Assembly: GCA_921293015.1 (NCBI GenBank)
Contig: OV121082.1
Location: 25,185,497-25,249,496, forward strand
Origin: Phorcus lineatus
Taxonomy: Eukaryota; Mollusca; Gastropoda; Trochida; Trochidae
Direction of reading: 5' to 3'
DNA length: 64,000 nucleotides
The notes beneath the pieces were generated by a model. The model made no database searches, was not told the origin of the DNA, and saw only the letters and a list, made by a program, of their open reading frames with translations. The position numbers were made by a program, and so were the translations under genes. This document shows, in pieces, positions 12,601 through 26,136 of the stretch (positions are counted from its first letter, which is position 1; every line of letters begins with the position of its first letter).

Positions 12601-15349
12601 TATGCCAGACTTGTTCATAGGTAAAGAATGTGCCTAATCAAATGACATTATAACTTTGATATCACCACAGGCAGAGCCAACAAGAAGTGTGTGCTATCAC
12701 AGGTGTCAAAACATAAGTACCTGTAACAATACTATCAAACGTTTCTTTCAGGATAGGTCTCAGATTAAAACCAAGGAATGAAATCCTTTTGAGCAACCTT
12801 ATCTTTAGCAATGGAAATGCTTATACAAGGTAGGGCCTAAATGCTTGGCCTGATAAAAACAGTTTTGTAGGCAGTGTGTTGTCAGTAGGAAGGATACCTG
12901 ATAGAGAATAGGATACCATACTAGAATAGGACTCTCTGCTGAGGGTTAGGTGGCTGTGGAGGGCGGGTCGCTTTTGCTGTGTGCCGACACTGTGGGGGAC
13001 CATCTTATTCTACAGATAATTACAGGACAGGCTTGATGGGGCATGGTAAGGAACAGGCAGCAAGCTGTGTAAGAGTCATCATTTATTATGCAAGTCACCT
13101 TTAATTATTGTTTTGGAGTTATGGCTGACATGCTTAAAATTGATTACTTTGACAGATTCTAGATATTATCTTTGGTAAAGTTTGCAAAATCTACAAGTCA
13201 TTTTAGAACCAAAAAGGAACAAGACAATGCTAAGCTTTTGATTGTTTTGTTATTGGATTTTTTTGAATACATTATTCAATATCTTCATGTCTTATTTGAA
13301 ATTACCCTAAATGAGTTAAAAAAAATTAGGTGTCAACAAATTTTATTTATAAATTCTTGACAATAGTGTATTTTAAAGAAAAAATCAAGAATAAAAAATG
13401 AAAAAGCATTATGATTGTTTCATCACTATTACATTTCATGAATAACGTAATATAAAGTTTGAAAATTGTATGGCCATTACATTAGGAAAAAGTAATATGT
13501 TTTCTTCATAAAATAGTATTTAAAATTTTTTTTTTTAGAAACTTTTTAAAATGATTTAAATTCAAACTAGGAAAGTGTTCTTTCTCAATCAATGTAGTGA
13601 TTCAAACTGTGAGAAAGTTTTCACTGTAGGCTGGGTTGACCATTAGTGATACGAAGTGAGAGGATTTCACAACCAAGAAATGTACCCCAGTATATAGATG
13701 TGTCTGCTAGGCCATTCCTTTCTGTCCAACATCCGAGTTATGAGTAATGCGAAGTAACCACTCCATCTGTCGGGTTACAGTCATAAGCAGGATGTACACC
13801 GCTCTTCCCACCGGCTGCTTCGTCCAATCACTCACTCTTCTACCATATATAGACTTTGTTCCACAAATACTTATAATCTTTCATATGGGGATTCATGACT
13901 GTATAAGACAGTTGATCACAAACTACTGGGCATTTGTTGAAATATTTGAGGAGTTTGAGGGTAGGTTAAACATTTGAATGTTGGTTAAATAAAGATTTAA
14001 AGTTAACGATAAGGGTTAATTGCCTGCTTGTGTTTGAAAAAATTATAAAAGTAACATTAATATTGATGTTAAGATAAGTTGTGCAAATTTGGTTAAATGT
14101 CATTGTTTAATTGAATATGACTTCCAACAATATAATACAACATAACGTCAATGCTTTTTCATCACTTTCATTGTTTTTTCTTTACTGCATAGATGAAATA
14201 TGTTTCAGGTAATTGGTTTTGTTTTGATCAAAGTTTTGGCAAGACACTGGAACACTTTTTGAACCTTTTAATGGACTGTGGTAATGAATTAAATTCTTTT
14301 TTGCTTGTTCACCAAAAAAAACTTTGACTGGTGAAATGGTCATAAACTGTATCTATATCATTGATACTGGGGATTAAGAAATCACTGATTTGTCAAAAAT
14401 GACCCTTAACTCACTCAAAAATCACTCAAAAAAATTTAAGTAAATGACTGTTTAACAATGAATTTATATTTTACCACTGTGATACAATTTGCCTAACATA
14501 CAGAGTAAGATAAATGATAAAAAGGCATACTCTCTATTCAAACAAAAGGTAAGTGATATAGGTTATGTCTGAATCCAAAATGCCTATCCAAAACTTCAGT
14601 CTGATTCTTTATCACACAAGGATTTTTCCAGTTTCATATCTCTCTGACAAACAGCCTTGCTAGAAACATGAAAACAAATGCAAATATGAAGGCATGTTTG
14701 TGTAGAAAGAAGGACAATATTTGGGGGAGAGCTGTGGCTGTGTGCTAGAGTATTAATATGGAAAGTAAATTTAAGCAGGCTGTATTGCTCCCTCTACCAG
14801 ACTTTGTTAGCGTTATAACACCTCAGTCGATGAGCCCCTCCTGTAGAGGTTGTCACAATATTGATGCAACACTGTCGTCTGAAGCTAGTTCTCCTTCATG
14901 ACTTTTTATTGGCTTTTTATACTCTTTCATAATATAGGAGGTGGAATGTTAAATATTTTTAATGAAAATGTATACCAAGAACATTTTTTAAAGTGAATAT
15001 TACTTTTGAACTAGGTGTTTACTAGGCCAAGCTTTCACAGAATTGCTTATATAGTATTGCTTAATGAGTTTAATGTATTAAATGCTTTTTGAATTGAATT
15101 TCTAAAGTACATAAACTAAGCCTTTTTACCTTTGTTTTCTTTTTGAAAATTATTGACATGGCTGTCACAATATTTTCTTTGCAACAATTTGTTTTGTTAT
15201 GGTCAATTTATTCTACATCTAGATAATGAAAATATGAACATATTGCGATTCCCCCTTTAATGCTCTGTTGACGCAAAAATGAGACAAAGTTGGGATTTCA
15301 TGCGTTTGAAGATTGAATGATGACAACGAATTTTTCTGTGTTTTTTCAG
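9624..15349. other. No gene seen
   Basis: AT-rich, low-CpG sequence. ORFs such as 12821-13003 and 13747-13977 show no motif and unlike-coding composition. Confidence 0.6.
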
Positions 15350-15649
15350 AAGGAAGAGTTGAACCTAGTGACCTTACCAATTTGGAAAACAGGCAGAAGA
15401 AATTTGAACGTAACTGATTAAGAAGTTTCACCAAAGACCAATAACCATCACAACATTGTAAAAAAAGTTCAACTGCATTCTTCACAAGGAGTCAAGACTG
15501 AAAGTTAAGAAGGAAAGTCTTGAAGCTATTTCGCCTGTTGACAGCCAGATCAGGACATTCAAAAGTACTGATGTTGTGAACGTTGGACGTTGATGATGTT
15601 GATGTTGGGTTGCAAGTCCTCCCTCACCAGGTGTTGACGAGATCGCCAG
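15350..15649 (+). other. Possible 5' UTR exon of the cadherin gene
   Basis: A strong acceptor (tttctgtgttttttcag) and a good donor (gatcgccag then gtatgt) bracket 300 bases with more CpG and GC than their flanks. No open frame joins it to exon 1, but exon 1 must have an upstream noncoding exon (acceptor at 26030-26031). It could be chance. Confidence 0.25.
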
Positions 15650-18600
15650 GTATGTTGACGAGGTCCTCTGAATGTTGACTCCCTACTGTCCTCGCTGTCC
15701 CCTTCTTTAAACAGTGTGTCTCAATAATGAACCGGCACCATCACAAGCATTTCACATCTCAACTTTCTCTTAGTTTTTCTATTGTCATGAGAAATTTCTG
15801 GATGCATATTATTTGCTTGTAAAATGAAATTGCAATCATAAATTGACCACATTATTTGACAAATATTCCCCTTGTGTTGCCATTAAAAATTTCCTTATTA
15901 AAACATGGAGAAGGATTTTTTTCATGGGAATCATTTGAAAATTATGTTAGTGTCTTCCTAAAGATGACATCAGACTGAAATATAAATGCAATTCATGTAT
16001 TTTTTTTGTAAATTGAAGAAAAACAAATTGAAATAGATTTGTTTACTTGTAAGATGAATTGTTGTAACTACTTTTTTTACAATAGGTATGATAAAAATAT
16101 TTTACTTAAAAACTAAGATTTTAACTACTTATTGACCTTATTGAATATTTGTTTTGGCTTTGTTAAAGGAAAACTCTTAATCTCTGCCAAGCCAACATCA
16201 CTAGTGGAAACCAGAATAAGCTGTGCTTTGTGTAATAAAACTTTCTATTAATTATTGTTGAACAGAGATACAAAATCTTTAGTTTGACTCTTGCTTGTAA
16301 TTTAGTTATAGATTCAAACAACTACAACATTTACCAGACATTCCAAGTATATTCATTTGTTAAATCCATTTCAGGAAAAGTTACTGTTATTAGGTATTCA
16401 GGATATTTCTCAACAGCAATCAAATTATTGATGATGTTAACTAGAGCACAGAGTCACTGATTATTTCCTGTAAAATCAGTGGGATGAGCGACTCAGTTGA
16501 TTTGGTTGGCCTAATGACTTATTCAGAGGATCAAGATTATTTATCTTCATCATATAAATATTGTATTATCTGTCTAAGGGAATGAGACATACAGTGTTGC
16601 AACATGTTGTAAAAAAGTGATTAGTTGTTGTGGAAAGATCTTGTAAAAACTATTTAAGAGTATGAAATGAATAATTTCTTGTTTGAGAAATTCTTATGAA
16701 AAAATTCTTTATTCCAAATTTCCAAATTATCTGAAGTTAACTTCCAATTCATGATAACAGATCCAATTTTGTGGAATATTTATGTTTTCAGTGTTACTGT
16801 GTAATTGTTAGTGAAGACAGTGAATAATAATTGTGCTTGTGAAAGATATATGAATTATTTTAAATAAATTAAAACTTTCAATCATTTGAAGATACATTTG
16901 AGATTTTGTAAAGTCTGTTCAACGCATCCAACAGCTGTACAGAAAGTCAGTCCGTGCAAGTACGGTAATTACCTTGTTCTTCTGCAGGGGGGCAACTACT
17001 ATTGTGCTGAACAGGATTGTAATCTGCAATGATAGCATCTAAGTGCTGGGACACACTTCTCATATGATCTGGTGATTAGTTATTGAGGGATTGGAGATCA
17101 GGGATTACTGTCATACAGATCTGCATAGATAACCTTGGGCCGGGCAGCTTTTGTGATATATAGAAATGATAGGAATTAGAACATGTCATTTGTATCTGCC
17201 CTGTCATTTTAACAGGAATATCAGGATTATTCTGAGATTATTTCCTCTTGATTTTCTTATTAAGTTCATCTTGACTGAAAATGACTGTTAGAAAAATCCT
17301 TAGGTTTTGAGTATTCAATGCATTATCAAGTGTTACTAGAAATTACATAGTACTTTTTAATTGGAGCTTTTGAAAAATGCTTTAGCATAGATGGTATTTA
17401 TACTGAAAAACTACCTTAGTTATCTTACAGATCTGAATGGATTTAGTCCAACTTTTCAAAGGAAAATCCTCTAATAGAGTAAATTTAGATTAATCAAGAT
17501 TCTTTTCAGAAATCTTTTTTTGAGTTTATAAGATATTCCTTGAACTAGAAATAATAGGAAGAGATAGGGAAAACAGGTTTTTAGAAAACGGTTGACAAAA
17601 GAGAATATGATCTTTCTGCTGAGCGACTATGTTTTAAGAAAAGTATGAAGTGACAGACCCCACCCAGAGTCCTTGTCATGAGACTTTATTGTTGGACCTC
17701 CTAGTTTGAAGGCCAATTATCATTAAACGTGCATTAATAATTAATCAAGATGGGTTTTCTGTTCTGACCTGATGCCCACTGTCATATGAACTGCTATGTC
17801 ATTCTCAGATCGACAAAACCCACTGGTGCAGAGAAATCAGTTGCCATAGAAACAAAACATTGACAGGGCGTTGTCTATAAGCATGTTCGTATTGCAATGA
17901 AAACAACACACAGAGATTATTGATATTGTTTGTGTGGAATTTATCGATGTCTAGGCGAGGATGGGAGTTTATTGGATAAAGAAATTATGGTTAAACTTGA
18001 AGTATTTATTTGTCACAACCTGCAGCATGACTTGACGTCAGTGAGGACTGCAGTGTAAACGTCAGTGATTGATACCTGTATTGAGCAGGGCTCGGGTCAA
18101 TAAGATAAACGTCTCGGCTGCTGAGAGTGATAGCTAAAAGTTATGTCTTCATGATTTTACACCTGAGACTCCTTTGTGAAACACTAATTGCCTTGGGGTA
18201 TTTTCAGCTTTCAAATAAACAACTTTCAACACCATTGATTGTTACACATAAATCATCAATACTTAACCAGGTTTGCATTTACATACGGTTATATAGGCAT
18301 GCATTTTTAGCTCATCAAAGGTCTTATTTTCAGACACCAGTCTTGCTAGGGATTTAAAAGTTTGCGAATATCATCTTTGTAAGTTTGAGACGAAAATGTG
18401 TAGAATTCATTGTGCTACCCAAAAACAAATATGGATGTGGCAGGGGCACATATGGTGTTGCACCGGGGTTTCAAATAAAAGGCTTATAACTTTTTATAGC
18501 TTTGTAATTTACTTATATCTATATGGTTATGAAGAGTCAAACAAGGCAAAGTTCATGTCTGTAAGACGATTGATAATTTCTGAAATTACATTTGAGTCAT

Positions 18601-21600
18601 TGGCTCACCATTTTCAGTTTTTTTAAAATCTTAAATCTGGACTTTAACTTGTTTATTGTCATTATACTGAACTCATAAGAATTAGAATGCTAATTTTCAG
18701 AACCAACCACTACTTCTCAATCAAATAACACCATACCAATATATGCTCTGTGCCTCTTTAAAGGGCCACAGAGTATGTTGTTGGAGTCAAAAATTTCAAA
18801 CTTCATAAATGTGGTTATTTTCTCTGAAAATCAGTATATGAGTGCTTATTAGTTCAGTACAGTGACAATAAACAGATTACAGTCGGTTTTGTGATCGAAA
18901 ACCGGACAATGGCGCGCGCCCTTGAGTCAAAAGTAATTTTGGAAACTAATTTACAGCAGACACAAAGACAATTTTTGATTGGTAGTGTTTAGTAGGTCCT
19001 TTAACTGATATCCATGAAAATTGGACACGGATTTTCGACTTTCTTACATTCATATCACTGTGTTTCATTATCATTGAAAACAAGAAAATCGCATTATTTT
19101 GAAATCTTAGAGATAAAGATATAAGTGTAGAGGATCAATTTTTACTTAACTCAGGTCAAATGGTATATTGATTCTTGTTTAATCGACATATAAAAATCTT
19201 GAAACATTATAACTCTGTGTCACTATAAAATATTCAAGTTGAAATAGATAAATGAATGTTTTTAGAGTTTTCGTTGACATCATATTGAATTCAACTGAAC
19301 AAAATGTTTGGAAGAAGATGAGAAGCTAAGTTAATTGCGACTGCACAAAGAGAATATATCTGTGTGTTAAGGCACACTATTTCTATCAGAGCCAGAACAT
19401 GCCGGCTACAAAGTAAGATAGTCGTGATGGTTTTAGGAAAACTCAGTGCATTGCCTGGCAGCTCTCCACTTCTTGATTCTCAAATGATGCCATAGTCCTT
19501 ATGGTACCCTTGATTCCTATTGCTTAAATTAAGGATTAACAATGTAGAATTAATTTCAGTAACTGATTAGAAGTATAAGATGACTCACTCACTTTAGGGA
19601 ATGTTGATAAGAAATTATAAATGTTTTGATTAACTTTCACAGAATCAATTTTCCTTTTAAATTCTAGAACAGATATTTTATAAAAATGTTATCAATTGTT
19701 ACAATTGTTTTGATGAAGAAATTGAAAAAGATTGACATTCCTATGATTATAATTGTTTTACTGATAAATTGTTTCAATTATATCCTACCAAGTTTCAATC
19801 TCTCTACTTCAGTATAAATATAAAGGTTATCTGTACTAGCATCCACAATAATCTCAGACCATTTCATTCAAGCAAACAATATAAGTTTTCAGTATTAGAT
19901 TGTTTCAAATAGTTTCAAATGAATCAAGTTGATTGTTGATTTTACCATTACCAATTTCACATTAAGCAGAAATGATTAACTTTGATTTCAAATTGCTATT
20001 TTGATGAAGCTAATCATTTCAAATGTACTATAACACAGTTAGAACCACACAGTGTGTAAGGTTAACTACAGCCCATTAACCCAAGCCATCACAATTTACC
20101 ACCCTACTCCCTTTCATACATTGCTTGTGGAACAGGATTTCTTCACACTTTGCCTCTTGACAGCAAGCTTGTTGAAAGCCGCGACCTGAGTATGAAACCT
20201 TTTTTTTTAGATCAGTTTTGCTCGCTATAAAAAGATACACCTTTGTTGGCGAGTGTAGTGGGTGTTTTGAGAGTATAGAGGGTGTTGATACATCCCATGA
20301 AATTGAAAGGTGCCAGGCCGGGCATGTATCCCCCTGTAAGCGCTGTGTCGGGTACAAGTGAAGGTGGGACTTAGTCCTTCGGGAATCCTGGATTATATGC
20401 AACATGATTCGAGTTAGAGTAACAGCATCTTGGACCCATTTTAATCATTGTTTGCTCCAATCTCTCTATGCACTCCAAACTTGTCACAGTAAGTGTTAAC
20501 TCTATATGGGATAATTTCTTTGACGAAGGATTTTAGGGGAAAAGTTTGGCTACTTGTTTCACAAAATTTGGCAATTTTGCTGCAAGGTTATCAAATACCT
20601 TTTGACACGATGTTTGACAACTAAATATTAGGCTTTTAAAAAGTTTAGATTATGTGAAAGTTTGTAAGATATCCTAACTTGTTGAAGAAAGTAAACTATT
20701 GGTGTAATTTTAGAAAATATTGATTCAATTTTATATTTTGTAGAAAAGAATAAAACTATTGAGGAAGTTTTTAAAGAAACATTTCATGAAATTGCCTATC
20801 ATTGCAGTATGTAGCTTAGATGTAAAAGAAATACATATGATTAGTGTTTTATTCATGATTGTCTTGTGTTCAGGAAAGTGATATACTTTTCACATTGACA
20901 TGATAAAACTGTGAAGTTTTTTCCTACATGACATTTGCTATGCTTATAACAAGGTTTACTCAATTTCAGGATGCCCAATGTGCTCTTTAAACTTGTATTC
21001 AAAACTTTTGGAAAGAAATAGCCAATTTCCAGATATTGGAAAAACTCTTTTTGTCATCTTAGGGTGGTTCTAAAGGAATTTCAAATGTTGATTTTTTATT
21101 TGATAAACAGTATCATAGACGGAAAGTTTAAAACTTAAACGAAGTTCAAAGTAACAATGCATCTCTTTCATTGTTGCTTGATTTAAACGTCCATACTTAA
21201 CGTAATGTCATCATGCGTTTTTAGCAATACCCTTTTCCATACTTGCAAAGGTATAAACTAGTATTTGATAGAGAGGCAAATTTGTTATTAGCTTTAAAGT
21301 ATCACAATGATACAATGACATACAGCTGCAGTTCATGAGATATGTGTTTTTGAATACAAATTAATTGTTTGCTCTCATACCTATAGTCAGCCAATCACTG
21401 ATAAGAATCAAACAGCTGTTGTACATATGTGATATGTGACAATATCAATTATTATCACTCAGGCCTTTATGTCTAGGCCCTCAACTGACAAACAAAACTA
21501 TAAATGGTGTTTGAAGATACACTAGTGCTGTGGTTGTTCAATGTCTTAATGCAGTAAATTGAAAACAGTTTGTTCACATGCCAAGATTATTCAGTTCAAT

Positions 21601-22708
21601 TATGTCTGATCGATATAATCTAATTAACATGTAGTTTGAAAGAAAGTTTTTTTGTTCATATTGTAACTATTGAGTGTTATTACATATTAATGAAAAAGTG
21701 TTTAAAAAGTATCAAATTATTGTTTATTTATGATGATTTTACAAATCAAAATCAAAATTATATGAAAAAAGCTTTAACATTACTTCATATTCTGATAGTT
21801 TCGGTATGTTTTGTTCTAAAATAAAAATAGTGCACAAATGAGTCACTTGATAAAGTAGATGCAGTAAGTAGTAAATACTTCTCTAAGGAGTATCTCTGAT
21901 TTATTTGGAATTGTTTCTCCAGTCTTCATATTGATTTGATTTTCAAATTGTTCAATAGTCATTGAAAGTTTATATTATTCTCATTCCCTGTGGAATATCC
22001 ATGAATGCTGTAGTCAATGAGTGAATTACTTGATATTGACCTAGTATTTAATCAGGTTATGCTTTAAGGATAAAAAGAGCCGGAATGAATGGGCAAACGT
22101 TGTTTCAATACTGACTCTGATATGAATTGTGTGTGTAAATATCTGCCTTCATAATTAATTTACTTTTTGTTTTCAGTAGTTTAAACATCCTCAGACTAAA
22201 GAGTCTGTCCCCCTAGGAAATTAGTTAATTTGTTGACTAATGTAATATTGCTGGAGTATTTACCATGTCACACAAGTTAAGAGCTGTTTAGGTGCTAACA
22301 ATAACTATTTTTACATTCCTGTTCTGCAATCATTGTTAGTATTTACTTTTAATATACTAGCAAATAGTGTGCTGAACTGACTTTTTAAAGAGAATGTTTA
22401 CTCATAGTGAAACTCTTAACTTAAAAGAGTTCATACAGTAATACCTTAAACAATTTACCACATGATGTGTTCTAAATAGTTAAGTTTTGTTTTGCACTCA
22501 GACATTAGAATGATTACTGTTACATCAAATGCTGCCTGTTCTAAGTTTGTACATTTGTTTGACACATTTACGGTTTCATATTCATTTCTAAGTAAATATT
22601 TTTGTATGAGGCATAATTAATCAAAGAGATTTTTTTAATACCTTATTAGGTGTTGCCAAAATGATCAATAAAGTACTCAAAATAGGACTGGATTAGCTAG
22701 CAGCATAA
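15650..22708. other. No gene seen
   Basis: AT-rich. A small CpG-containing patch near 18880-18930 holds a CGGTTTT/AAAACCG hairpin and the palindrome ggcgcgcgcc, perhaps a repeat relic. The ORF at 20076-20405 (minus, 109 codons) is unlike any family I know. Confidence 0.55.
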
Positions 22709-22710
22709 TA

Positions 22711-22736
22711 AACTCTTCAAAAAAAGAAACTTGACA
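22711..22736. repeat. Left terminal inverted repeat of the Tc1 element
   Basis: Reverse complement of 24201-24226 without mismatch over 26 bases. TA at 22709-22710. Confidence 0.95.
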
Positions 22737-22902
22737 CTGACTTTCAAAGTTCAATATAAAGACCACAGATGCAAATTAAACATTGAAATGAAAACTAAAA
22801 CGCTTTTTGAAGATCTCTGTTCAGTAAATTTTATTCAGAATAAGCATGATCTTGAAATGCACAGGTGCACAAGTGTTTCAACATCACAGGGGTGCACAAA
22901 TG

Positions 22903-23909
22903 TCAGTATCGGGTACGGCCACCATTGGCATTGATTATTGCTTGGCACCGACGACCCATGGATGCAATCAAGTTGTCAATCATAGCCTGTGGAATGTTCT
23001 GCCATTCGTGTGAAGTGCTGCAAGATGTCCTGGAAGTGTTTCGGGTGGTGGATTCCTACTGCACACGCGTCGATCCAGTTCGTCCCAGAGATGCTAAATT
23101 GGTGACAAATCTGGTGACCTGGCTGGCCATGGCAATGTCTGGACATTGTTACGCTGTAAAAAGTCTTGACAAACACGTGCAACATGTGGTCGAGCATTGT
23201 CCTGCTGAAAGAGACCACCATGGACGTTGACGTGAGGAATAACGTAAGGCTGTAGGATCAAGTCCCTATACCGTACTCCTGTGAGGTTACCCACAACATG
23301 CACAAGGGGTGTCCTAAAACCGTGACGAATCCTGGCCCACACCATGACATTCCAACCTCCAAATGGGACAACCTCCTGAACACAGTTGGCAGCATAACGT
23401 TCTCCACGACGTCAGTATACACGTGCTTGTCCATCACTTCGTCGAAGCAGAAAACAGGACTCATCAGTGAAGAGAACGGTTCTCCACCTTGCACATGCCA
23501 ATCTCATCCTCTGTTGACACCACTGGAGACATTCCGCCAGATGACGTTGCGTTAAATTGGGACGTCGAACCGGTCGTCGTGGAAAAAGTCCAGCCTCTCT
23601 CAGCCTGTTGCGTACCGTTTGGTCGGAAATTCGATGCAGGCCTGGTATCTGCGTTGTTGTTGACGTTGCTGTCCTGGTGTGTTCCCGCAGGTGGAGCAGT
23701 CGGATGTACCGATCTTGGGCCCGAGTAGTCACCCTTGGTCTGCCTGACCTTGGCCTATCATCAACTCTGTTTCGGGTGTTGAAACGGGTCCACAATGAAG
23801 AGATGGTCTGTCTTGACAAGCCAAAGTGTGTTGCAACATATCGCTGAGTCGCTCCTGCTTGCAGTCTGCCAATAGCGTTGTTGCGTTGCGCTCTGTTCAG
23901 TCTTGGCAT
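22903..23909 (-). pseudogene. Tc1-like transposase, inactivated
   Basis: Starts MPRLNRAQRNNAIGRLQ at 23909. An N-terminal paired-like helix-turn-helix (QRYVATHFGLSRQTIS) and the GRPR linker are present. Catalytic residues: D in LFTDES and D in QQDNARPH are present; the third acidic residue, expected in SPI-E-HLWD, is replaced by a TAG stop (23091-23093). A TGA at 23409-23411 also interrupts the frame, where related copies would have CGA (a CpG-type change). A frameshift near 22990-23010 separates the last part, whose other frame reads EWQNIPQAMIDNLIASMGRR. The family's usual length is about 340 codons, which the span fits. Confidence 0.95.
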
Positions 23910-24200
23910 TCTTCAGGTCGCTGTACAGATGTTGTGTAGCCTGAATGAACAGCGGCTGATATGGCTTTTTATACCCCTAAAGCAGACTTGTCTGCATGTA
24001 AACCTTCATGATCCTATGCTGCACGTGCTTTGGCAGAAAATGCATTTGGACGAATTGCGCGTTTTCGTCCCTGAACACAACGTAAACTTTTTGGACCATT
24101 GTTTTTGGTAAATTTACACTTTTGAGCAAGCCTTTCTTTAAATTACAGGTATGTATCATGAAGAAATTGACTCGTTTCGAAAAAATAAATTTCGCATGAA

Positions 24201-24226
24201 TGTCAAGTTTCTTTTTTTGAAGAGTT
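24201..24226. repeat. Right terminal inverted repeat of the Tc1 element
   Basis: Pairs with 22711-22736. TA at 24227-24228. Confidence 0.95.
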
Positions 24227-24228
24227 TA

Positions 24229-26031
24229 TATCATGTTATACCATTATGTGTTCTAAAACTGTGACTTAAACAACCTGCTACACAGCACACATTGACACGA
24301 ATATTTTAACTTGGGTGCCTTTGAAAGTTTGTTTAGTCATTTAAGAGTTTGACTTAAGCATTGAAATGTTTATCTCTAAGTTATTTTGCTTTTGATTTTC
24401 AAACCATCTTTCTGTAAATTTTTTGAGCCTGTTGAGCCATTTTTTAATGCGTGTTACTTTGAACTTCAGACCATGATTCAGTTAAAAACATTCAATAGCT
24501 CCTAGTTTCAAAGGTAGGGTTGGTATGGTAAACAGATTCTGTACTAAAGATTCCGTTAAAATATTCATTGTGCAATTGGTTTGACCTTGAACCGTAAACT
24601 GATCAATAAGTAATGTCTGCCCATAGCGTGACCAGTCTAAGGGGCTTTGAAGAACAGATTGTGCAGTAATTGTGTCATTGATTAGATTACCTTGACTTTC
24701 CTTTATGTCATCTATAATTCACAGATATCTCAAATAAAAAGACAATTACATCATGGCAGAAGTTATGTAAACAGGGCGAGGTTTCACACCTTGCACGTCA
24801 TAGAATAGAACCTGTTCTCACTGCTCATAAATGCCTCTATATATTATGGTTTGTGATGGTTTATCTATCATGCACTAAAAGTTTTGGGACAACACAAAAG
24901 CACCTTTTCTCAGAGTAGAAATAAAATTTAAAAAGTGTGTCATGTATTTTTTCAAATTGTATAATTGAGGTTTTCATAATCTCAAATGATTCAAAAGTAT
25001 CAATAAAACTCTTGTATATTTTGTCTGACCATTCCGTTAGTTTGATGTTTTATTATTTAGAAATATACACAATACCTTACCTATTGGCAATGAAATGTAA
25101 CACATTTCATTCCAGGTTTGATTATGTCATGATGGCATCTGTATTTCATGTGATTAATAATAATTGTTGTTGATCATAATTAGTTCATCCAGGTAGAAAG
25201 TTTGAAAGGTTATCCTGACTTGCTTTGCTTATTGACTTCACAAGGAGTAAGATTACTTTATCCAGGTTCCCTATATTCTTTCCTTGTATAAAGGCATGAA
25301 TTAATGATCAGCATTGTTCAGGGAAAACACCTGCTCATGTAATAGACACTCTCCTGCTGCTTCATTGGATCGGGCTGTTTTGAACATTAACATTATGGAT
25401 TTGAAGTTTCAAGGTAGCATACAGAAACAATTGATCAATTATATTTATTTAAAAATCATATATAATTGCTTTTTATTCAAATAATATTTATTTCCATAAC
25501 TGATAAAAGGCATGAACTTAAAATATAAAATCATGGAATATATGAAAACTCCTTTCAACTCCATGCATGAAGTACAAGTTTTGAATAATCTTTACTTGTT
25601 CTAAGCATATACACATAACAGTCACTTTATTTTGTGTAAGGCAGTATGAAATGTTCATGACATAGGTTAAGCGTCAGTAGAATGTTTTTTAAAATTAGAA
25701 ACCAAATTAATAATTCCACTGAGAAATTCCACCTGCTGATAATTGTTCAATACTAAATCATTCATGTTCATGTAATCAGACAGAGTTATGATCAGTTCAT
25801 CAAAATTTTCATCAGCAATAAAAAACCTGTGTTACATCTAATTATCATTACCAAAATGTTTCATGTTGAAATGTATTTATGGGGGATGTACAAGAACTGA
25901 ATTAGTTACAAAATTGATTCAAAAGCATTTGTGCAACATTGTTGTGTTGCAAATACAAATGTGACACTTTCTCACTGAAGACATTTTATTCATAAAAATT
26001 TTCAACACTCACAGTGTATGATTTATTGCAG
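24229..26031. other. Sequence upstream of exon 1, nothing seen
   Basis: AT-rich. It ends in the acceptor of exon 1, so it is most likely intronic. Confidence 0.55.
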
Positions 26032-26060
26032 ATAGAAGCATTAGGTGACAATACCTGAGG
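26032..26060 (+). other. 5' UTR part of exon 1
   Basis: 29 bases between the acceptor (atttattgcag) and the ATG. They contain an in-frame TGA at 26046-26048, which rules out an upstream coding extension. Confidence 0.7.
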
Positions 26061-26136
26061 ATGGCATATCTCCACCCAAACAAACCACGCCTCTACACAG
26101 TTGCTGTGCTCCTAGTAGCAGCTTTACTACATACAG
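26061..26136 (+). CDS. Exon 1: start codon and signal peptide
   Basis: Residues 1-25 plus one base (phase 1 out, donor gtaagt). A basic start (HPNKPR) is followed by a hydrophobic run rich in V, L and A ending in LLHT, a typical signal peptide. The ATG has G at +4. An in-frame TGA lies 13 bases upstream, and an acceptor (tttattgcag) ends at 26031, so at least one noncoding exon must lie further 5'. Confidence 0.85.

Larger units (their letters stand above)
22711..24226 (-). mobile_element. Tc1/mariner-type DNA transposon
   Basis: 26-bp perfect terminal inverted repeats (22711-22736 and 24201-24226, beginning AACTCTTCAAAAAAAGAAAC) are flanked by TA on each side (22709-22710 and 24227-24228), the standard Tc1/mariner target duplication. 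The element is 1516 bp and carries one degenerate transposase on the minus strand. It sits about 1.8 kb upstream of the cadherin ATG, probably in a 5' UTR intron or the promoter region. The intact ends against a broken gene suggest moderate age. Confidence 0.96.

Noticed and set aside
20076-20405. 109-codon minus-strand ORF, the longest in the upstream region
   Set aside because: No recognisable domain and no splice or conservation evidence.
23298-23847. Plus-strand ORFs of up to 96 codons in the Tc1 element
   Set aside because: Antisense shadows of the transposase gene.
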